Shown here: piece after piece, positions 40,612 to 51,298 of the stretch
How positions within the stretch are numbered: position 1 is the stretch's first letter
Layout of the letters: each line of letters starts with the position of its first letter
Position numbers and translations under genes: made by a program
Notes under the pieces: generated by a model
What the model was told of the DNA's origin: nothing
Seen by the model: only the letters and a program-made list of their open reading frames with translations
Database searches by the model: none
Source: an uncultured Prevotella sp.
GTDB lineage: Bacteria; Bacteroidota; Bacteroidia; Bacteroidales; Bacteroidaceae
Length of the DNA: 64,000 nucleotides
Direction: 5' to 3'
Assembly: GCA_900548195.1 (NCBI GenBank)
Contig: URJQ01000001.1
Location: forward strand, 14,088-78,087

Positions 40612-43548
40612 ATGAAGAAACTCTTTTTATGTGCGTCTTTTGCGTGCCTTGGACTCTTCTGCTCTTGTCAGAAAGATGAATTGGTGCCAGAAGATTCAAA
40701 GCCAGAATGGCTGGGTTCGAGCATTTATGAGGAACTTAAGTCGGCTACACACCTCACTGGTACGTTTAATACATACCTCAGACTGGTGGATGATCTCGGC
40801 TATGATGAAGTACTCTCACGAACCGGAAGTAAAACCATCTTCCCTGCTAATGATGATGCCTTCGCCCGCTTCTTTGCATCAAAGAATGCTTTCGGAGTGA
40901 CATCCTATGAGCAACTCACTCCTGCTATGAAGAAGCTGCTGCTTTACAGTTCAATGCTGGACAATGCAATGCTTGCTTCTATGCTCTCTAACGTAAAGGC
41001 TGATGACAACAATGTAAGTCGTGGCGTCGCAGTAAAGCATGCTTCCAACATCTCTGTCATCGACTCTGTCACTACTATCTACAACGGCGCACTCATGCCA
41101 CAGGGCAACTCTTTCTGGGATTCTTACCGCACAAGAGGTATCAATGTGGTCTATGACGCTACACGACCAATGATTGTTCACTTCACTCGTGAACAGATGC
41201 TCAACAACAACATCACCACAACAGGTACTGATTGCGACTTCTCAATCATCCGTGGAGAAAAGGTTGGCACCAACATTGCAAACTCTGACACTGCCTATAT
41301 CTACCAGACAAGGATTGTAAATCAGGACGTAACTTGTCAGAATGGTTATGTGCATCAGGTCAATGACGTAGTGCTCAATCCTGGAAACATCGGACAAGTG
41401 CTCCGTACAGAAGATAATACTAAACTCTTCTCACGCATCGTAGATTATCACTGCGCTCCTTACTACAACGCTGTAACTACAAACAACTATAATTCCTGGG
41501 CACGTCAGAATGGTGTAGCTACTGTCGATTCTATCTTTGAAGTACGCTATTTCGCTTCTGCTCACTCACAGGATGGTAAGCCAAATGTGCTTGATCCTTC
41601 AGGAAACTCTGTCGCTTCCAATCATCGTCTCAATTGGGACTTGGGCTGGAACCAGTATTATCCATCATCTACATCTGCTCTCGCTTTGGCTGATATGGGC
41701 GCTGTACTTGCTCCTACCGACAAAGCAATGGAGGAATACTTCTGTAATGGTGGTGGCGGTGCTTACTTTATCGAGCTTTATGGCGACCCTGTGCTCAAGC
41801 ATCAGAATACACCTGAGAACCTTCCTGCCAATCTTGATGCTATGTTCAAGAATGACCCTAACGGTATTCTTACCAGTTTCATAAACAATCTTATCCAGGG
41901 TTCATTTATCTCTACCACTCCAAGCAAGTTTGGAACCATCACTAACCAAGGTTCTGGCGACTTCATGGGACTCACAGTTTCTGACCTTAACGTAACAGAA
42001 GATGGTAAATATGACGTCGCAATCGCATGCAATGGTGTGATTTACAAGATAGCTTCTATGATTGCTCCTGATATGTATCAGTCTGTAATCGGTCCAGCAG
42101 TAACCTATCCAGATCTCTCTATCATGGGTGAGTTCGCTTCAGATAGAACTTCTGGCGCTACAGCATCTAAGTTTGGAGCCGACCTTTACTACTATCTTAT
42201 GGCTATGAAGGCAAACTATTTGTTCTTCATCCCTTCAAATGAGTCAATGGCAAAGTGCTATATTGACCCCGTTTCTTTGGGAGCTTCACAGCCTCGTGCG
42301 CTTGAGTTCTACACTCATTCAGAGAAGATTCCTGGAACAGAACGCTACCAAGACTACTATGGAGTACGCCTGCATAAGGTCACTTTCGATAAGAATGGCA
42401 AGGCAACCATCAATCCTACACACTACAATGAGATATCAGATATCGAGTTAAAGAATTCTAAAAAAGAATATGAATATGCTTCTCAGGTCTATGACCTCCT
42501 CAATTACAACACTGTAGTGCTCGATGCAGGAAAGGATCCTTCAGAAAATGAGTACTTCCTTACCAAGCATGGCTGCGCTATCCGCATCAAGGACTTCGCT
42601 GAAAGCGGTGGTAACTTCACCGGAAAGATATATGGCGGAGCACAGATAGACAATGGAATAGAGCCTGCAAACATCGTAAAAGGATGGAAAGAAAAGAATG
42701 GTTGGGCTTTTCAGCTCGACGGACTCATCCAGCCTTCACTCACAAGTGTGTATGGACTCCTCTCAAAGAATAACGATCGCTTTACAAAGTTCCTTGACCT
42801 CTGTGGCATTTTTGAAAACCAAGACCTCTTGACTTTCGCAGGAATTGATGCTACAGCCGAAATCGGAACACCACCACAGGAGCGCTACTTCGTATTCTCA
42901 AACAAGAAGAATAAGGCTCTCGACAATAATATCAACTTCTTCAACGGTTATAACTACACCTTCTTCGCACCAGACGACGACGCTATGGACAAAGCATACG
43001 CGCTCGGACTCCCTACCGAAGATCAGATAATGGAAATCTTTGAGAAGTATAATGGTATGGAAGAAGAGGTTTCTGAGGATGAAATGACAGAGGCAAAGGC
43101 ACAGGTACTCAATATGCTTAATGCGCTCCGTGCTTTCGTACGCTATCATTTCCAGAATAATTCAGTCTTTGCAGACAAGAATGTAGCTAAGGCTACCTAT
43201 CAGTCACTCTACTCTTCTGACCTCGGTATCCCTGTAAACATCACTACAGAGGCTAAGAGCGGAGTGCTCTCAGTCACCGATGCTTCAGGCAAGACCATCA
43301 CTGTAGATGCTAACAACGCGTCACTCCTTAGCAATAAGATGACTCGTGACTACGAATATAATACAGTAAAGACCAGTGCCACTTCTATCGCGGTATCTTC
43401 TTCCGCTGTGGTACATGAGGTTTCAACCCCTCTTTGCTATACTACATCAGGTCGCTATGATGACAAATGGTCAACAAGTTCAGCGCGTAAGGCTGCTGCT
43501 AAGAACTATACAGCGACTAAAAAACTCTCTAATAACTTCAAAGACTAA
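40612..43548 (+). CDS. Fasciclin (FAS1) domain surface lipoprotein 1
   Basis: A 978-residue lipoprotein with lipobox FCSC (Cys19), followed by QKDELVPED, an acidic sequence like the Bacteroidota surface-export signal. An N-terminal FAS1 domain (about 45-220: TFNTYLRLVDDLGYDEVL, TIFPANDDAFARF) and a C-terminal one (about 720-965: FTKFLDLCGIF, YTFFAPDDDAMDKA, VVHEVSTPL) are clear; the middle contains further diverged FAS1-like pieces (about 490-560). FAS1 is an adhesion fold, and here it probably binds a glycan or the SusC partner. The susC start is 5 bp after its stop, so they are one operon. It stands where a surface glycan-binding protein is often found, though such proteins usually follow susD. 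Confidence 0.8.
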   Translation: MKKLFLCASFACLGLFCSCQKDELVPEDSKPEWLGSSIYEELKSATHLTGTFNTYLRLVDDLGYDEVLSRTGSKTIFPANDDAFARFFASKNAFGVTSYEQLTPAMKKLLLYSSMLDNAMLASMLSNVKADDNNVSRGVAVKHASNISVIDSVTTIYNGALMPQGNSFWDSYRTRGINVVYDATRPMIVHFTREQMLNNNITTTGTDCDFSIIRGEKVGTNIANSDTAYIYQTRIVNQDVTCQNGYVHQVNDVVLNPGNIGQVLRTEDNTKLFSRIVDYHCAPYYNAVTTNNYNSWARQNGVATVDSIFEVRYFASAHSQDGKPNVLDPSGNSVASNHRLNWDLGWNQYYPSSTSALALADMGAVLAPTDKAMEEYFCNGGGGAYFIELYGDPVLKHQNTPENLPANLDAMFKNDPNGILTSFINNLIQGSFISTTPSKFGTITNQGSGDFMGLTVSDLNVTEDGKYDVAIACNGVIYKIASMIAPDMYQSVIGPAVTYPDLSIMGEFASDRTSGATASKFGADLYYYLMAMKANYLFFIPSNESMAKCYIDPVSLGASQPRALEFYTHSEKIPGTERYQDYYGVRLHKVTFDKNGKATINPTHYNEISDIELKNSKKEYEYASQVYDLLNYNTVVLDAGKDPSENEYFLTKHGCAIRIKDFAESGGNFTGKIYGGAQIDNGIEPANIVKGWKEKNGWAFQLDGLIQPSLTSVYGLLSKNNDRFTKFLDLCGIFENQDLLTFAGIDATAEIGTPPQERYFVFSNKKNKALDNNINFFNGYNYTFFAPDDDAMDKAYALGLPTEDQIMEIFEKYNGMEEEVSEDEMTEAKAQVLNMLNALRAFVRYHFQNNSVFADKNVAKATYQSLYSSDLGIPVNITTEAKSGVLSVTDASGKTITVDANNASLLSNKMTRDYEYNTVKTSATSIAVSSSAVVHEVSTPLCYTTSGRYDDKWSTSSARKAAAKNYTATKKLSNNFKD

Positions 43549-43553
43549 CTACT

Positions 43554-46500
43554 ATGTCAAAGGTTAAAACAATATTGACACTGTTGCTCTGTGTATTGGC
43601 GCAGATGGTCATGGCGCAGTCAAAGGTCATTTCCGGTACGGTAGAAGATGCACTGGGACCTGTCATGATGGCTAATGTGACCGAACGAGACGGAAACAAC
43701 CGTATCGTAAATGCTACGCAGACCGATATGATGGGTAACTTCTCTATGGAGATAAAGAACCCAAAGAATAAACTTGTCATCTCTTATGTCGGTTCAAAGA
43801 CACAGACACTTACCATCGGTGACAAGACTACATTTGCCATCAAACTCGAAGATGAGAAAACTACACTGAATGAAGTGACCGTAAAAGGTCGCCGTACTAA
43901 CTCTGGTGGACTTAATATCAACAAGAAAGAGATTACTACTGCACAGCAGACATTCGACCTTTCTGAGGTAGAAGGTATGGCTTTCACCTCTGCCGACGAA
44001 GCTCTCCAGGGTGAAATTGCTGGTCTTGATATCGTGAGCAATTCCGGTAACCTCGGTGCTGGTACCACAATGCGTCTCCGTGGTGTTACTACCATCAACG
44101 GAAATGCAGAGCCTCTTATCGTTGTTGACGACAAAATCTTCGACAATCCTGACCAGAGCTTCGACTTCACAGCGCCTACAGAGGAAGACTATGCGTCCCT
44201 CCTTTCTGTCAATGTGGAGGATATCGCAAACATTTCTGTACTCAAAGACGCTGCCGCAACAGCCATCTGGGGTTCTAAAGGTGCTAACGGTGTCATCATG
44301 ATTACCACAAAGCGTGGTTCTCGTGGTAAACCATCTGTCAACTTCTCATATAAGTTTACTGGCACATGGCAGCCTAAGGGCTATACTCTCCTTAATGGTG
44401 ACGACTACTCTATGCTTCTCAAAGAGGAGTACTATAACCCTAACCAGTCAAATACTGCAACATCAAACATCCGTGAGATTAACTATGACAAGTCATGGGC
44501 AGACTACGAAAACTGGAATAACAACACTGATTGGGTGAAGGCTGTTACTCAGTTTGGTGCTCTTCATTCCTACAACCTCAATATATCAGGTGGTGGTAAG
44601 AAGGCTACTTTCCGTATCTCAGGTGGCTATGACCATCAGACAGGTTCCATCATTAAGCAGGAGCTCAACCGTCTCTCTACACGTCTCGTGCTCGACTACA
44701 ACGTGTCAGACCGTATTCGCTTCTCCACTAACTTCGCTTTGGTATATACAGACAACCTCCAGAACTATGTAGGTCTCCTCGGTATCGCACAGAAAATGGC
44801 TCCTAACATGAGTATCTATCGTCAGGATGCTAATGGATATGATACCAATGACTACTATATCATGGCGCCAGAAGGTACTCTTAATGGTAATACTCCTTAT
44901 ACAGGCAACTATTCTTCTTACGAATTGCGCTCTATTCGCGCACTCGGTAACCCTGTAGCATACGCAAATCTCTCATGGAAACGTGATAAGACTTACCGTA
45001 TTACCCCTGACTTCAACATCAAGTATGAGCTTCTTGGCACAGAATCACAGAAGAGTCGTCTGACATTCAATGGTAGAGTAGATTTTGATATCTATGCTCG
45101 CTCAGTGCCAACATACTGTTCTGCTGGCGTACAGTCAATGGTTTGGAACGATGGTGGCTACAGTCCTGCTGATAATACAGAGTCTAACCGCCTGAAAGTA
45201 GGTGGTCGTGCCGAATTCGTATTTACTCCATACTTCAAGAATGAAGATATTACAATGTCAATGCTTGCTCGTTATGAGATGAGTACACAGAGATATTCTT
45301 CACAATACATCGGTGAATACTCTCTTCCTGGCGGCATTACTTCTCCTACAGTGGATGCGGCTATCAAGAATCTCTCAAGTAGCAACAGCCGTTCTAACTC
45401 ACAGAACATCACTTACAACAGTCACTTCTCATACAAGGAGCGTTATAACCTCGGATTCTCTCTTCGTGCTGACGGCGACTCTAAGTTCGGACCAAAGCAG
45501 AAATGGGCATATTTCCCAGGCTTATCTCTGCGTTATAACCTCTCTGAAGAGCCATTCTTCAAGTCTATTCGCGATGTAGTCTCAATGGCTGCGCTTCGTC
45601 TCTCTTGGGGTGTAAACGGTAAAGCTCCTGATAGCGACTACCTCTTCTATAATACTTATAGTAGTGGTACAGGCGCTTATGGTTCGTATAGTAAGATGGA
45701 TGGACTCAAACTCGATGACCTTCGTTGGGAAAAGACCACTTCTTACAACGTCGGAGCAAACTTTGGTTTCCTCGATGACATCATTGAAATAGATTTCGAT
45801 TACTATCATAAGGACACCAAAGACCTCCTTCAGAAGAGCGTTACCATTCCTACTACCACAGGTTATCCTACTCTCGCTTACCAGAATGTAGGTCGCATGA
45901 CCAATGATGGATGGGAATTGAACATCAATGCCAATAAGTTTATCAAGACTAAGAAGTTCTCTCTCTCAGCAGGTTTCAATATTTCTCAGAACTATAATGA
46001 GATTAAAGAAATGGACCAGCGTGTGCTTGATAACGTAAACTCAAGTTGGACAGCTACTTCTCGTGGCTCTTTCCAGAACCGTATTCAGGTAGGAAACCCT
46101 CTCGGTTCTATCTATGGTTTCCGCTATAAGGGAGTTTACCAGTACACATACGACTGGCTTATCAATGAGCAGACAGAAAAGGGATGGACTACAGACGAGT
46201 TTGAAGCAGCTATCAATGGTATGCTTGCAGAGGGCAAAACAATGCCAGTAGTCGTAGGTGCTGACGGTAAAGTGATTATGAAATCAAACGGTCAGCCACA
46301 GCGTATGGTGTATAACTACAATGAAGGCACTGCTACATATTCATTCCAAGGTGGTGATGCCATCTATGAGGATGTCAATCATGACGGTCAAATCAATGCT
46401 CTTGACATCGTATATCTCGGCAATTCATTGCCAAAACTCAGCGGTGGTTTCAACTTTAACGTAACTTACGGACGTTGGGGACTTCGTGCTCGCTTTATGT

Positions 46501-46931
46501 ATCGTTATGGTAATAAGGTGGTTAATGCAGCACGTATGTCGCTTGAAAATATGTCAGGAGCTTACAATCAGTGCTCTACAGTAAACTGGCGTTGGCGTAA
46601 GGACGGTGATGTAACTCCAATCCCACGTGCAATTTACGTATATGATAACGGTTCTGCATACAACAGTCAGGGCTCTGACCGCTATGTAGAAGATGGCTCT
46701 TTCGTACGTTTCCAGAATCTCCAGATTTCTTATAACTTCAACAAGAAGCTCATAAAGAAGTGGGGAATCAACAGATTGCAGTTCTATGCTTCTGTAAACA
46801 ACCTCTTCTGTTGGACTCGTTACTCAGGTGTTGACCCTGAAATCTCAGTAGGTGGATGGGGAGTAGCGACAGATAGTTCGCAGACCCCACGCTCTAAGTC
46901 ATTCACAGCAAGCGTCCAGGTTGGTTTCTAA
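43554..46931 (+). CDS. susC: SusC-like TonB-dependent transporter 1
   Basis: An 1125-residue outer-membrane transporter. Signal peptide (about 1-21, VMAQS), a CarboxypepD-regulatory-like domain (about 25-100, VISGTVEDALGPVMMANV), a TonB box region near LNEVTV, a plug (about 120-240: GLDIVSNSGNLGAGTTMRLRG, ISVLKDAAATAIWGSKGANG) and a 22-strand barrel ending in SFTASVQVGF with terminal Phe. No STN domain, so it does not signal to an anti-sigma factor. It imports oligosaccharides, handed over by SusD, with energy from TonB-ExbBD. The substrate is unknown; the local lyase suggests rhamnogalacturonan pieces. Confidence 0.93.
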   Translation: MSKVKTILTLLLCVLAQMVMAQSKVISGTVEDALGPVMMANVTERDGNNRIVNATQTDMMGNFSMEIKNPKNKLVISYVGSKTQTLTIGDKTTFAIKLEDEKTTLNEVTVKGRRTNSGGLNINKKEITTAQQTFDLSEVEGMAFTSADEALQGEIAGLDIVSNSGNLGAGTTMRLRGVTTINGNAEPLIVVDDKIFDNPDQSFDFTAPTEEDYASLLSVNVEDIANISVLKDAAATAIWGSKGANGVIMITTKRGSRGKPSVNFSYKFTGTWQPKGYTLLNGDDYSMLLKEEYYNPNQSNTATSNIREINYDKSWADYENWNNNTDWVKAVTQFGALHSYNLNISGGGKKATFRISGGYDHQTGSIIKQELNRLSTRLVLDYNVSDRIRFSTNFALVYTDNLQNYVGLLGIAQKMAPNMSIYRQDANGYDTNDYYIMAPEGTLNGNTPYTGNYSSYELRSIRALGNPVAYANLSWKRDKTYRITPDFNIKYELLGTESQKSRLTFNGRVDFDIYARSVPTYCSAGVQSMVWNDGGYSPADNTESNRLKVGGRAEFVFTPYFKNEDITMSMLARYEMSTQRYSSQYIGEYSLPGGITSPTVDAAIKNLSSSNSRSNSQNITYNSHFSYKERYNLGFSLRADGDSKFGPKQKWAYFPGLSLRYNLSEEPFFKSIRDVVSMAALRLSWGVNGKAPDSDYLFYNTYSSGTGAYGSYSKMDGLKLDDLRWEKTTSYNVGANFGFLDDIIEIDFDYYHKDTKDLLQKSVTIPTTTGYPTLAYQNVGRMTNDGWELNINANKFIKTKKFSLSAGFNISQNYNEIKEMDQRVLDNVNSSWTATSRGSFQNRIQVGNPLGSIYGFRYKGVYQYTYDWLINEQTEKGWTTDEFEAAINGMLAEGKTMPVVVGADGKVIMKSNGQPQRMVYNYNEGTATYSFQGGDAIYEDVNHDGQINALDIVYLGNSLPKLSGGFNFNVTYGRWGLRARFMYRYGNKVVNAARMSLENMSGAYNQCSTVNWRWRKDGDVTPIPRAIYVYDNGSAYNSQGSDRYVEDGSFVRFQNLQISYNFNKKLIKKWGINRLQFYASVNNLFCWTRYSGVDPEISVGGWGVATDSSQTPRSKSFTASVQVGF

Positions 46932-46961
46932 TATAGAGTAAAGCATAATGTAACAAGATCA

Positions 46962-48884
46962 ATGAAAAAAGTTATGAAAATAAATATTTCAAAATATATC
47001 AGAGCAAGTAGAACGACATTCTACGTTACGCTTTATTCGCTGCTCTCTGCTACTCTCGCTTCATGCGTAGATACCATCATTCTCCCGGATGATAAGACCG
47101 TGGAGGAAGACTGGTGGCAGAAGAAAGAACAGGTGGATAACATGGTGAACGGTGCTTACAATGCTATGGCTTCTACTAATGTTCAGTTCCGTCTTATCGT
47201 GTGGTCTTCACGTTCTGACGAACTGACTGTCAATACATCGCTCAGTAACAGTTCGCTTAATCAGATTAACTCTGCTAATATCCAGACCACCAACACCTAT
47301 GCTAACTGGGGTGACCTCTACAGTGTCATCAACTGTTGCAACCTTGTCATTGACAAATCGGCAGAAGTGATGAACATAGACCCAAGTTATCTTGAGGGCG
47401 ACCATAATAATAATGTGGCTCAGATGAAGGCACTTCGTGCTCTTTGCTATCTGTATCTCATCCGTACTTTCCGTGACGTGCCATTGGTGCTCACACCTTT
47501 CAAGCAAAGTTCACAGGAACTGAATGTGCCTCAGGTGGCTCCAGGCGTGGTACTTGATCAGATTATCGCTGACCTTGAGGAGGTAAAGAATAATACTCTC
47601 TCTACTTCCAACATCTATACACAGTGGCAGAAGATGGGTAAGATAACCCGAAATGGTGTCTATGCCATCCTTGCAGACGCTTATCTCTGGCGTGCTTCCA
47701 TCCTCGGAAACGAGTCAGATTACGACAAGTGTATCGAATGTTGTGACTATATCCGCAATCAGCACTCTAATGCGACAGGCGGAAACTCCGGGTTCAGACC
47801 ACAAGCAACAGAGGATGATGGTTGGAATCTCAATCGCGCAAGCAGTTACTACAGTGTCTTTAATGGCAAAGATGATGAATCTCTCTTTGAGCTTTGCTAT
47901 AATGATAACACTGGTCTCTGCAATGCTTATTACAAATATAAGAACTCAAGTTCAGCACAGCCTTACTTCTACACCACTCCAGCCTTTGGTAAGGCAGATA
48001 AAGATCAGTCAAGTTCTGTATTCTGCGAGGATGATGCAGCATACGATGTACGTGGTTTCGAGAGCGTATATGGCTTCAACGAGGATAATGAAGAGGCTAT
48101 TCGTGTTCGTAAATACGTAGCTCTTAATGGTCTGCTTGGACAATTAAAGGCAGAACATACACCTCAGCGTGACTACACTCCTTATCAGAACAACTGGGTA
48201 GTATATCGTGCTTCCGACGTTATGCTGATGAAAGCCGAGGCAATGACTCAGAAGGCAGCACTCATTATCAAGGCTGCTGATGCCGAATATGAGAAACTTG
48301 CCAGTGCATCTACTCTCAGTGACTCTCTCGCTATCGCGCAGAATCTTGAGCAAGTGAATATCAAGGCTGCTTCTCTTACACAGACAGCGTGCCGTCAGGT
48401 GCAGATAGTCCACACTCGTGCCCTTACAGATGAGAAGGAATGTACAGTGGATTCTACAGCTTATAGCTTCACTACCATCGACCAAGATGATGCTTCTGCA
48501 TACGTAAAACGTCAGGTAACAGGCTATAATACCCTTGCTACCAACGTCACAACTCTTGAGACTCTCGTCTTGAATGAGCGTGCTCGCGAGCTTTGCTTCG
48601 AGGGAAAGCGTTGGTTTGACCTCTTGCGTTACAACTATCGCCATGTGGAAGGAGTGGATTATTACAGACTTCTGACTGACTTCGGTGGCAAATACGTTAC
48701 CAATTACTCTGGTTTCAATACCTATATACAGCGTAAGAACTCAGGTGGTTCAGCCATTGTGGCAAAGATGCCGTCAGAGCCTTATCTCTATATGCCTATC
48801 ATAAAGAGTGAGACAGACGTTAATTCACTTCTGAAGCAGAACCCTGTATATTCAGACAACTCCACAATAGACAAGAATTACTAA
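46962..48884 (+). CDS. susD: SusD-like starch-binding outer-membrane lipoprotein 1
   Basis: A 640-residue SusD/RagB lipoprotein with lipobox LASC (Cys35, or Cys31 if the ATG four codons later is used). The TPR-like scaffold begins at WWQKKEQVDNMVNGAYNAMAS; the signature ERARELCFEGKRWFDLLRYN is near 535-555, and the C-terminus ends SLLKQNPVYSDNSTIDKNY. It caps SusC-1 and captures the glycan at the cell surface. It is 30 bp after susC. The next gene, 102 bp away, is another FAS1 lipoprotein. Confidence 0.92.
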   Translation: MKKVMKINISKYIRASRTTFYVTLYSLLSATLASCVDTIILPDDKTVEEDWWQKKEQVDNMVNGAYNAMASTNVQFRLIVWSSRSDELTVNTSLSNSSLNQINSANIQTTNTYANWGDLYSVINCCNLVIDKSAEVMNIDPSYLEGDHNNNVAQMKALRALCYLYLIRTFRDVPLVLTPFKQSSQELNVPQVAPGVVLDQIIADLEEVKNNTLSTSNIYTQWQKMGKITRNGVYAILADAYLWRASILGNESDYDKCIECCDYIRNQHSNATGGNSGFRPQATEDDGWNLNRASSYYSVFNGKDDESLFELCYNDNTGLCNAYYKYKNSSSAQPYFYTTPAFGKADKDQSSSVFCEDDAAYDVRGFESVYGFNEDNEEAIRVRKYVALNGLLGQLKAEHTPQRDYTPYQNNWVVYRASDVMLMKAEAMTQKAALIIKAADAEYEKLASASTLSDSLAIAQNLEQVNIKAASLTQTACRQVQIVHTRALTDEKECTVDSTAYSFTTIDQDDASAYVKRQVTGYNTLATNVTTLETLVLNERARELCFEGKRWFDLLRYNYRHVEGVDYYRLLTDFGGKYVTNYSGFNTYIQRKNSGGSAIVAKMPSEPYLYMPIIKSETDVNSLLKQNPVYSDNSTIDKNY

Positions 48885-48986
48885 TCTCATTTATATATAG
48901 TAATATAGAAAAGAGAATAAAAACAAGTGGTTTTTGATAAAAGAACAAGAACATAGTTTCTTTGACTTTCAAACACGATATATAAT

Positions 48987-51191
48987 ATGAATAAGAATAT
49001 AATAAAGATAGCACTTGGAGTGATGTTTGGATCAGCAGTGGGTCTTACATCATGTGTCAAGGAAATCGATGAGTCCAATCTCTATACTTTCACAGGTCAG
49101 ACCATCGAAGACTACCTGGAGGCTAACGACTCCCTTTTCTCTGACTTCAATGTCATCATGGAGCGTTCGGGCTACAATCGCCAGATGTCCTCTTATGGAC
49201 AATACACTTGCTATGCTCCTGTCAACAGTGGAGTAAGAAAGTATATCGACAGCCTTTACAATGATACCACTGACTATGTAGAGGATGCTGCAGGAGCGAA
49301 GACCTTTCTGCATCATGGAATGACAGAAAATTCCCTTGAGGGACTCACTGACTCTCTCTGTAAGGAGATAGCTCAGTATCATATTTCTGCAATGCTCGTT
49401 TCCTACATTGACCAGCTTAGTAATGTGAATGGTGCTTCTATAGCTACGATTCTCAATACTCCTTTCATTTCAAAGCTTGGCAATGATGGTGTAGTAAGAT
49501 TCAATGATGTATCAGAAGTGCTTGAGTTTGACCAGGAAATGACCAATGGATACGTTCACGTAATCAGTGACGTGATTCCTCGTACCACCCAGAAGGTGGA
49601 CAAGGTGTTCAACCGTCATAAGGAGTTCAGCATCTTCTATGATGCTCTCCGTCTGACAGGTCTTGCCGACACCCTCAACGGTCCAGTGAAGAAGGACGCT
49701 ACCTACAGTCTTGACAACATATCAGGTCGTCCAGGTCCCAGTTCTATGGCAAGCGGTAGATACTTTGTTCCAAAGGAGTGTAAGATTTCATATACCGTCT
49801 TTGCAGAGACCAATGAGACACTGGCAAGATATGGTATTACAGATTTTGAGTCTCTGAAAGCAAAGTGTATCGAATGGTATGCTAATGCAAAGGAATGGTA
49901 CGACTATCCTGGCAAGGATGAATATAAGATCAGCACAGGCGATGACTACACCTATAAATATAATGTGGTGAATATGTTTATGCGCTATCATATCATCAAG
50001 GCTGGTATGACAAAGTCAAAACTGACTTATGTCCGTAATACAGCAAATCAGAATTGGAACTATGCCTTCGGCGGTGAGCCATTCGATTACTATGAGACAA
50101 TGCTCCCACATGCTCTCATGAAGATATGGCAGCCACTCTATCAGAACACTGGATCGCAGACAAATATCTGGATCAACCGTTATCGTCAGAACAATACTCT
50201 TACTGATGAAATCGGAACAATGGGTAGCGATGAGACCCACCAGATTATCAAGCAGGGCGTAATGATAAGCAATAAGGCTGCTGATATTCAGGCTTACAAT
50301 GGTTATATCCACACTATTGAGGATGTCCTCGTATATGATGCCGACGTGCCAAACCATGTTCTCCATGAGCGTATGCGTATTGACTCAGGCTCTATGCTCT
50401 ATGAATTGATAAGCAACAATATCCGTTATGCTACTCCTGCCGAGATTGGAGCTCGTAATCTCTCCAGCAATGATGGCACGATGGTGCGTCTGCCTCTCGA
50501 TTATTTCGATAATCTCGTAAGCTATAATCAGAAGACCAAGCTGGCATGGTACTGCACAGGCTCATGGCGTGCATGGCAGGCAGACCAGATTTCTGGTTGG
50601 GACGAGTACGACTTTGCCGTTCGTCTCCCTGCTGTTCCTACCGGAGACTATGAGATTCGTGTCATCTTCCCTCCTATGCAATACGGTGGATTGATGCAGT
50701 ATTACCTCGGTACCTCCAGCGACCCATCGTCCATGCAGCCACTCGGCATTCCTTTCGATGCTCGTTATCCTAACTCTGAGAACGAAGCTGACCGTGATGC
50801 TACTGGCTATATGCTCTCTTCTGAGTTCTCCGACTATGGTGTAGCTTCCGACCTCGTAATGCGCAACCACGGTTATATGCGTGCTCCTGCATCATTCGCT
50901 CGTGGTAATGGCGATGGAAAGGGACGTGCAAATCCTATCTACACCCGTATCACAGACCCATCAACGATGCTCACATCTCTCATCAACTGCTGTCGTTATG
51001 AGGAAGGTTACGGCACATCCATGATGCGTAAGATTCTTGGCACTGTCCATATCGACCAGAGCAAGGAGTACTGGTTGCGTATCAAGAACCTCCTTACGGG
51101 TTACGATCAGCTTGGTTTCTCTTTCGATTTCCTCGAACTTGTGCCTGTAGATATCGTCAATTCTCAGGATTATACCGAGGACTGGTACTAA
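48987..51191 (+). CDS. Fasciclin (FAS1) domain surface lipoprotein 2
   Basis: A 734-residue lipoprotein with lipobox LTSC (Cys23) followed by VKEIDES, an acidic surface-export-like sequence. FAS1 units are seen at about 40-205 (FSDFNVIMERSGYNRQM, YTCYAPVNSGVRKYIDS, GYVHVISDVIP) and about 210-460 (FSIFYDALRLTGLADTL, NGYIHTIEDVLVY). The last 230 residues (from about 500) are a different beta-rich domain, WYCTGSWRAWQ...YDFAVRLPAVPTGDYEIRVIF, that looks like a jelly-roll binding module. It sits directly after susD, the normal place of a SusE/SusF-like glycan-binding protein. The ligand is unknown. Confidence 0.78.
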   Translation: MNKNIIKIALGVMFGSAVGLTSCVKEIDESNLYTFTGQTIEDYLEANDSLFSDFNVIMERSGYNRQMSSYGQYTCYAPVNSGVRKYIDSLYNDTTDYVEDAAGAKTFLHHGMTENSLEGLTDSLCKEIAQYHISAMLVSYIDQLSNVNGASIATILNTPFISKLGNDGVVRFNDVSEVLEFDQEMTNGYVHVISDVIPRTTQKVDKVFNRHKEFSIFYDALRLTGLADTLNGPVKKDATYSLDNISGRPGPSSMASGRYFVPKECKISYTVFAETNETLARYGITDFESLKAKCIEWYANAKEWYDYPGKDEYKISTGDDYTYKYNVVNMFMRYHIIKAGMTKSKLTYVRNTANQNWNYAFGGEPFDYYETMLPHALMKIWQPLYQNTGSQTNIWINRYRQNNTLTDEIGTMGSDETHQIIKQGVMISNKAADIQAYNGYIHTIEDVLVYDADVPNHVLHERMRIDSGSMLYELISNNIRYATPAEIGARNLSSNDGTMVRLPLDYFDNLVSYNQKTKLAWYCTGSWRAWQADQISGWDEYDFAVRLPAVPTGDYEIRVIFPPMQYGGLMQYYLGTSSDPSSMQPLGIPFDARYPNSENEADRDATGYMLSSEFSDYGVASDLVMRNHGYMRAPASFARGNGDGKGRANPIYTRITDPSTMLTSLINCCRYEEGYGTSMMRKILGTVHIDQSKEYWLRIKNLLTGYDQLGFSFDFLELVPVDIVNSQDYTEDWY

Positions 51192-51298
51192 TTCATGGAA
51201 ACCGTCCTGTACCTAAATACAGGTCAGGTAATCCTGAAAATCCAAGATATTGTTATCATAGAATAACGGGACACCCCAGAAAAGAATAAAGAAAATAT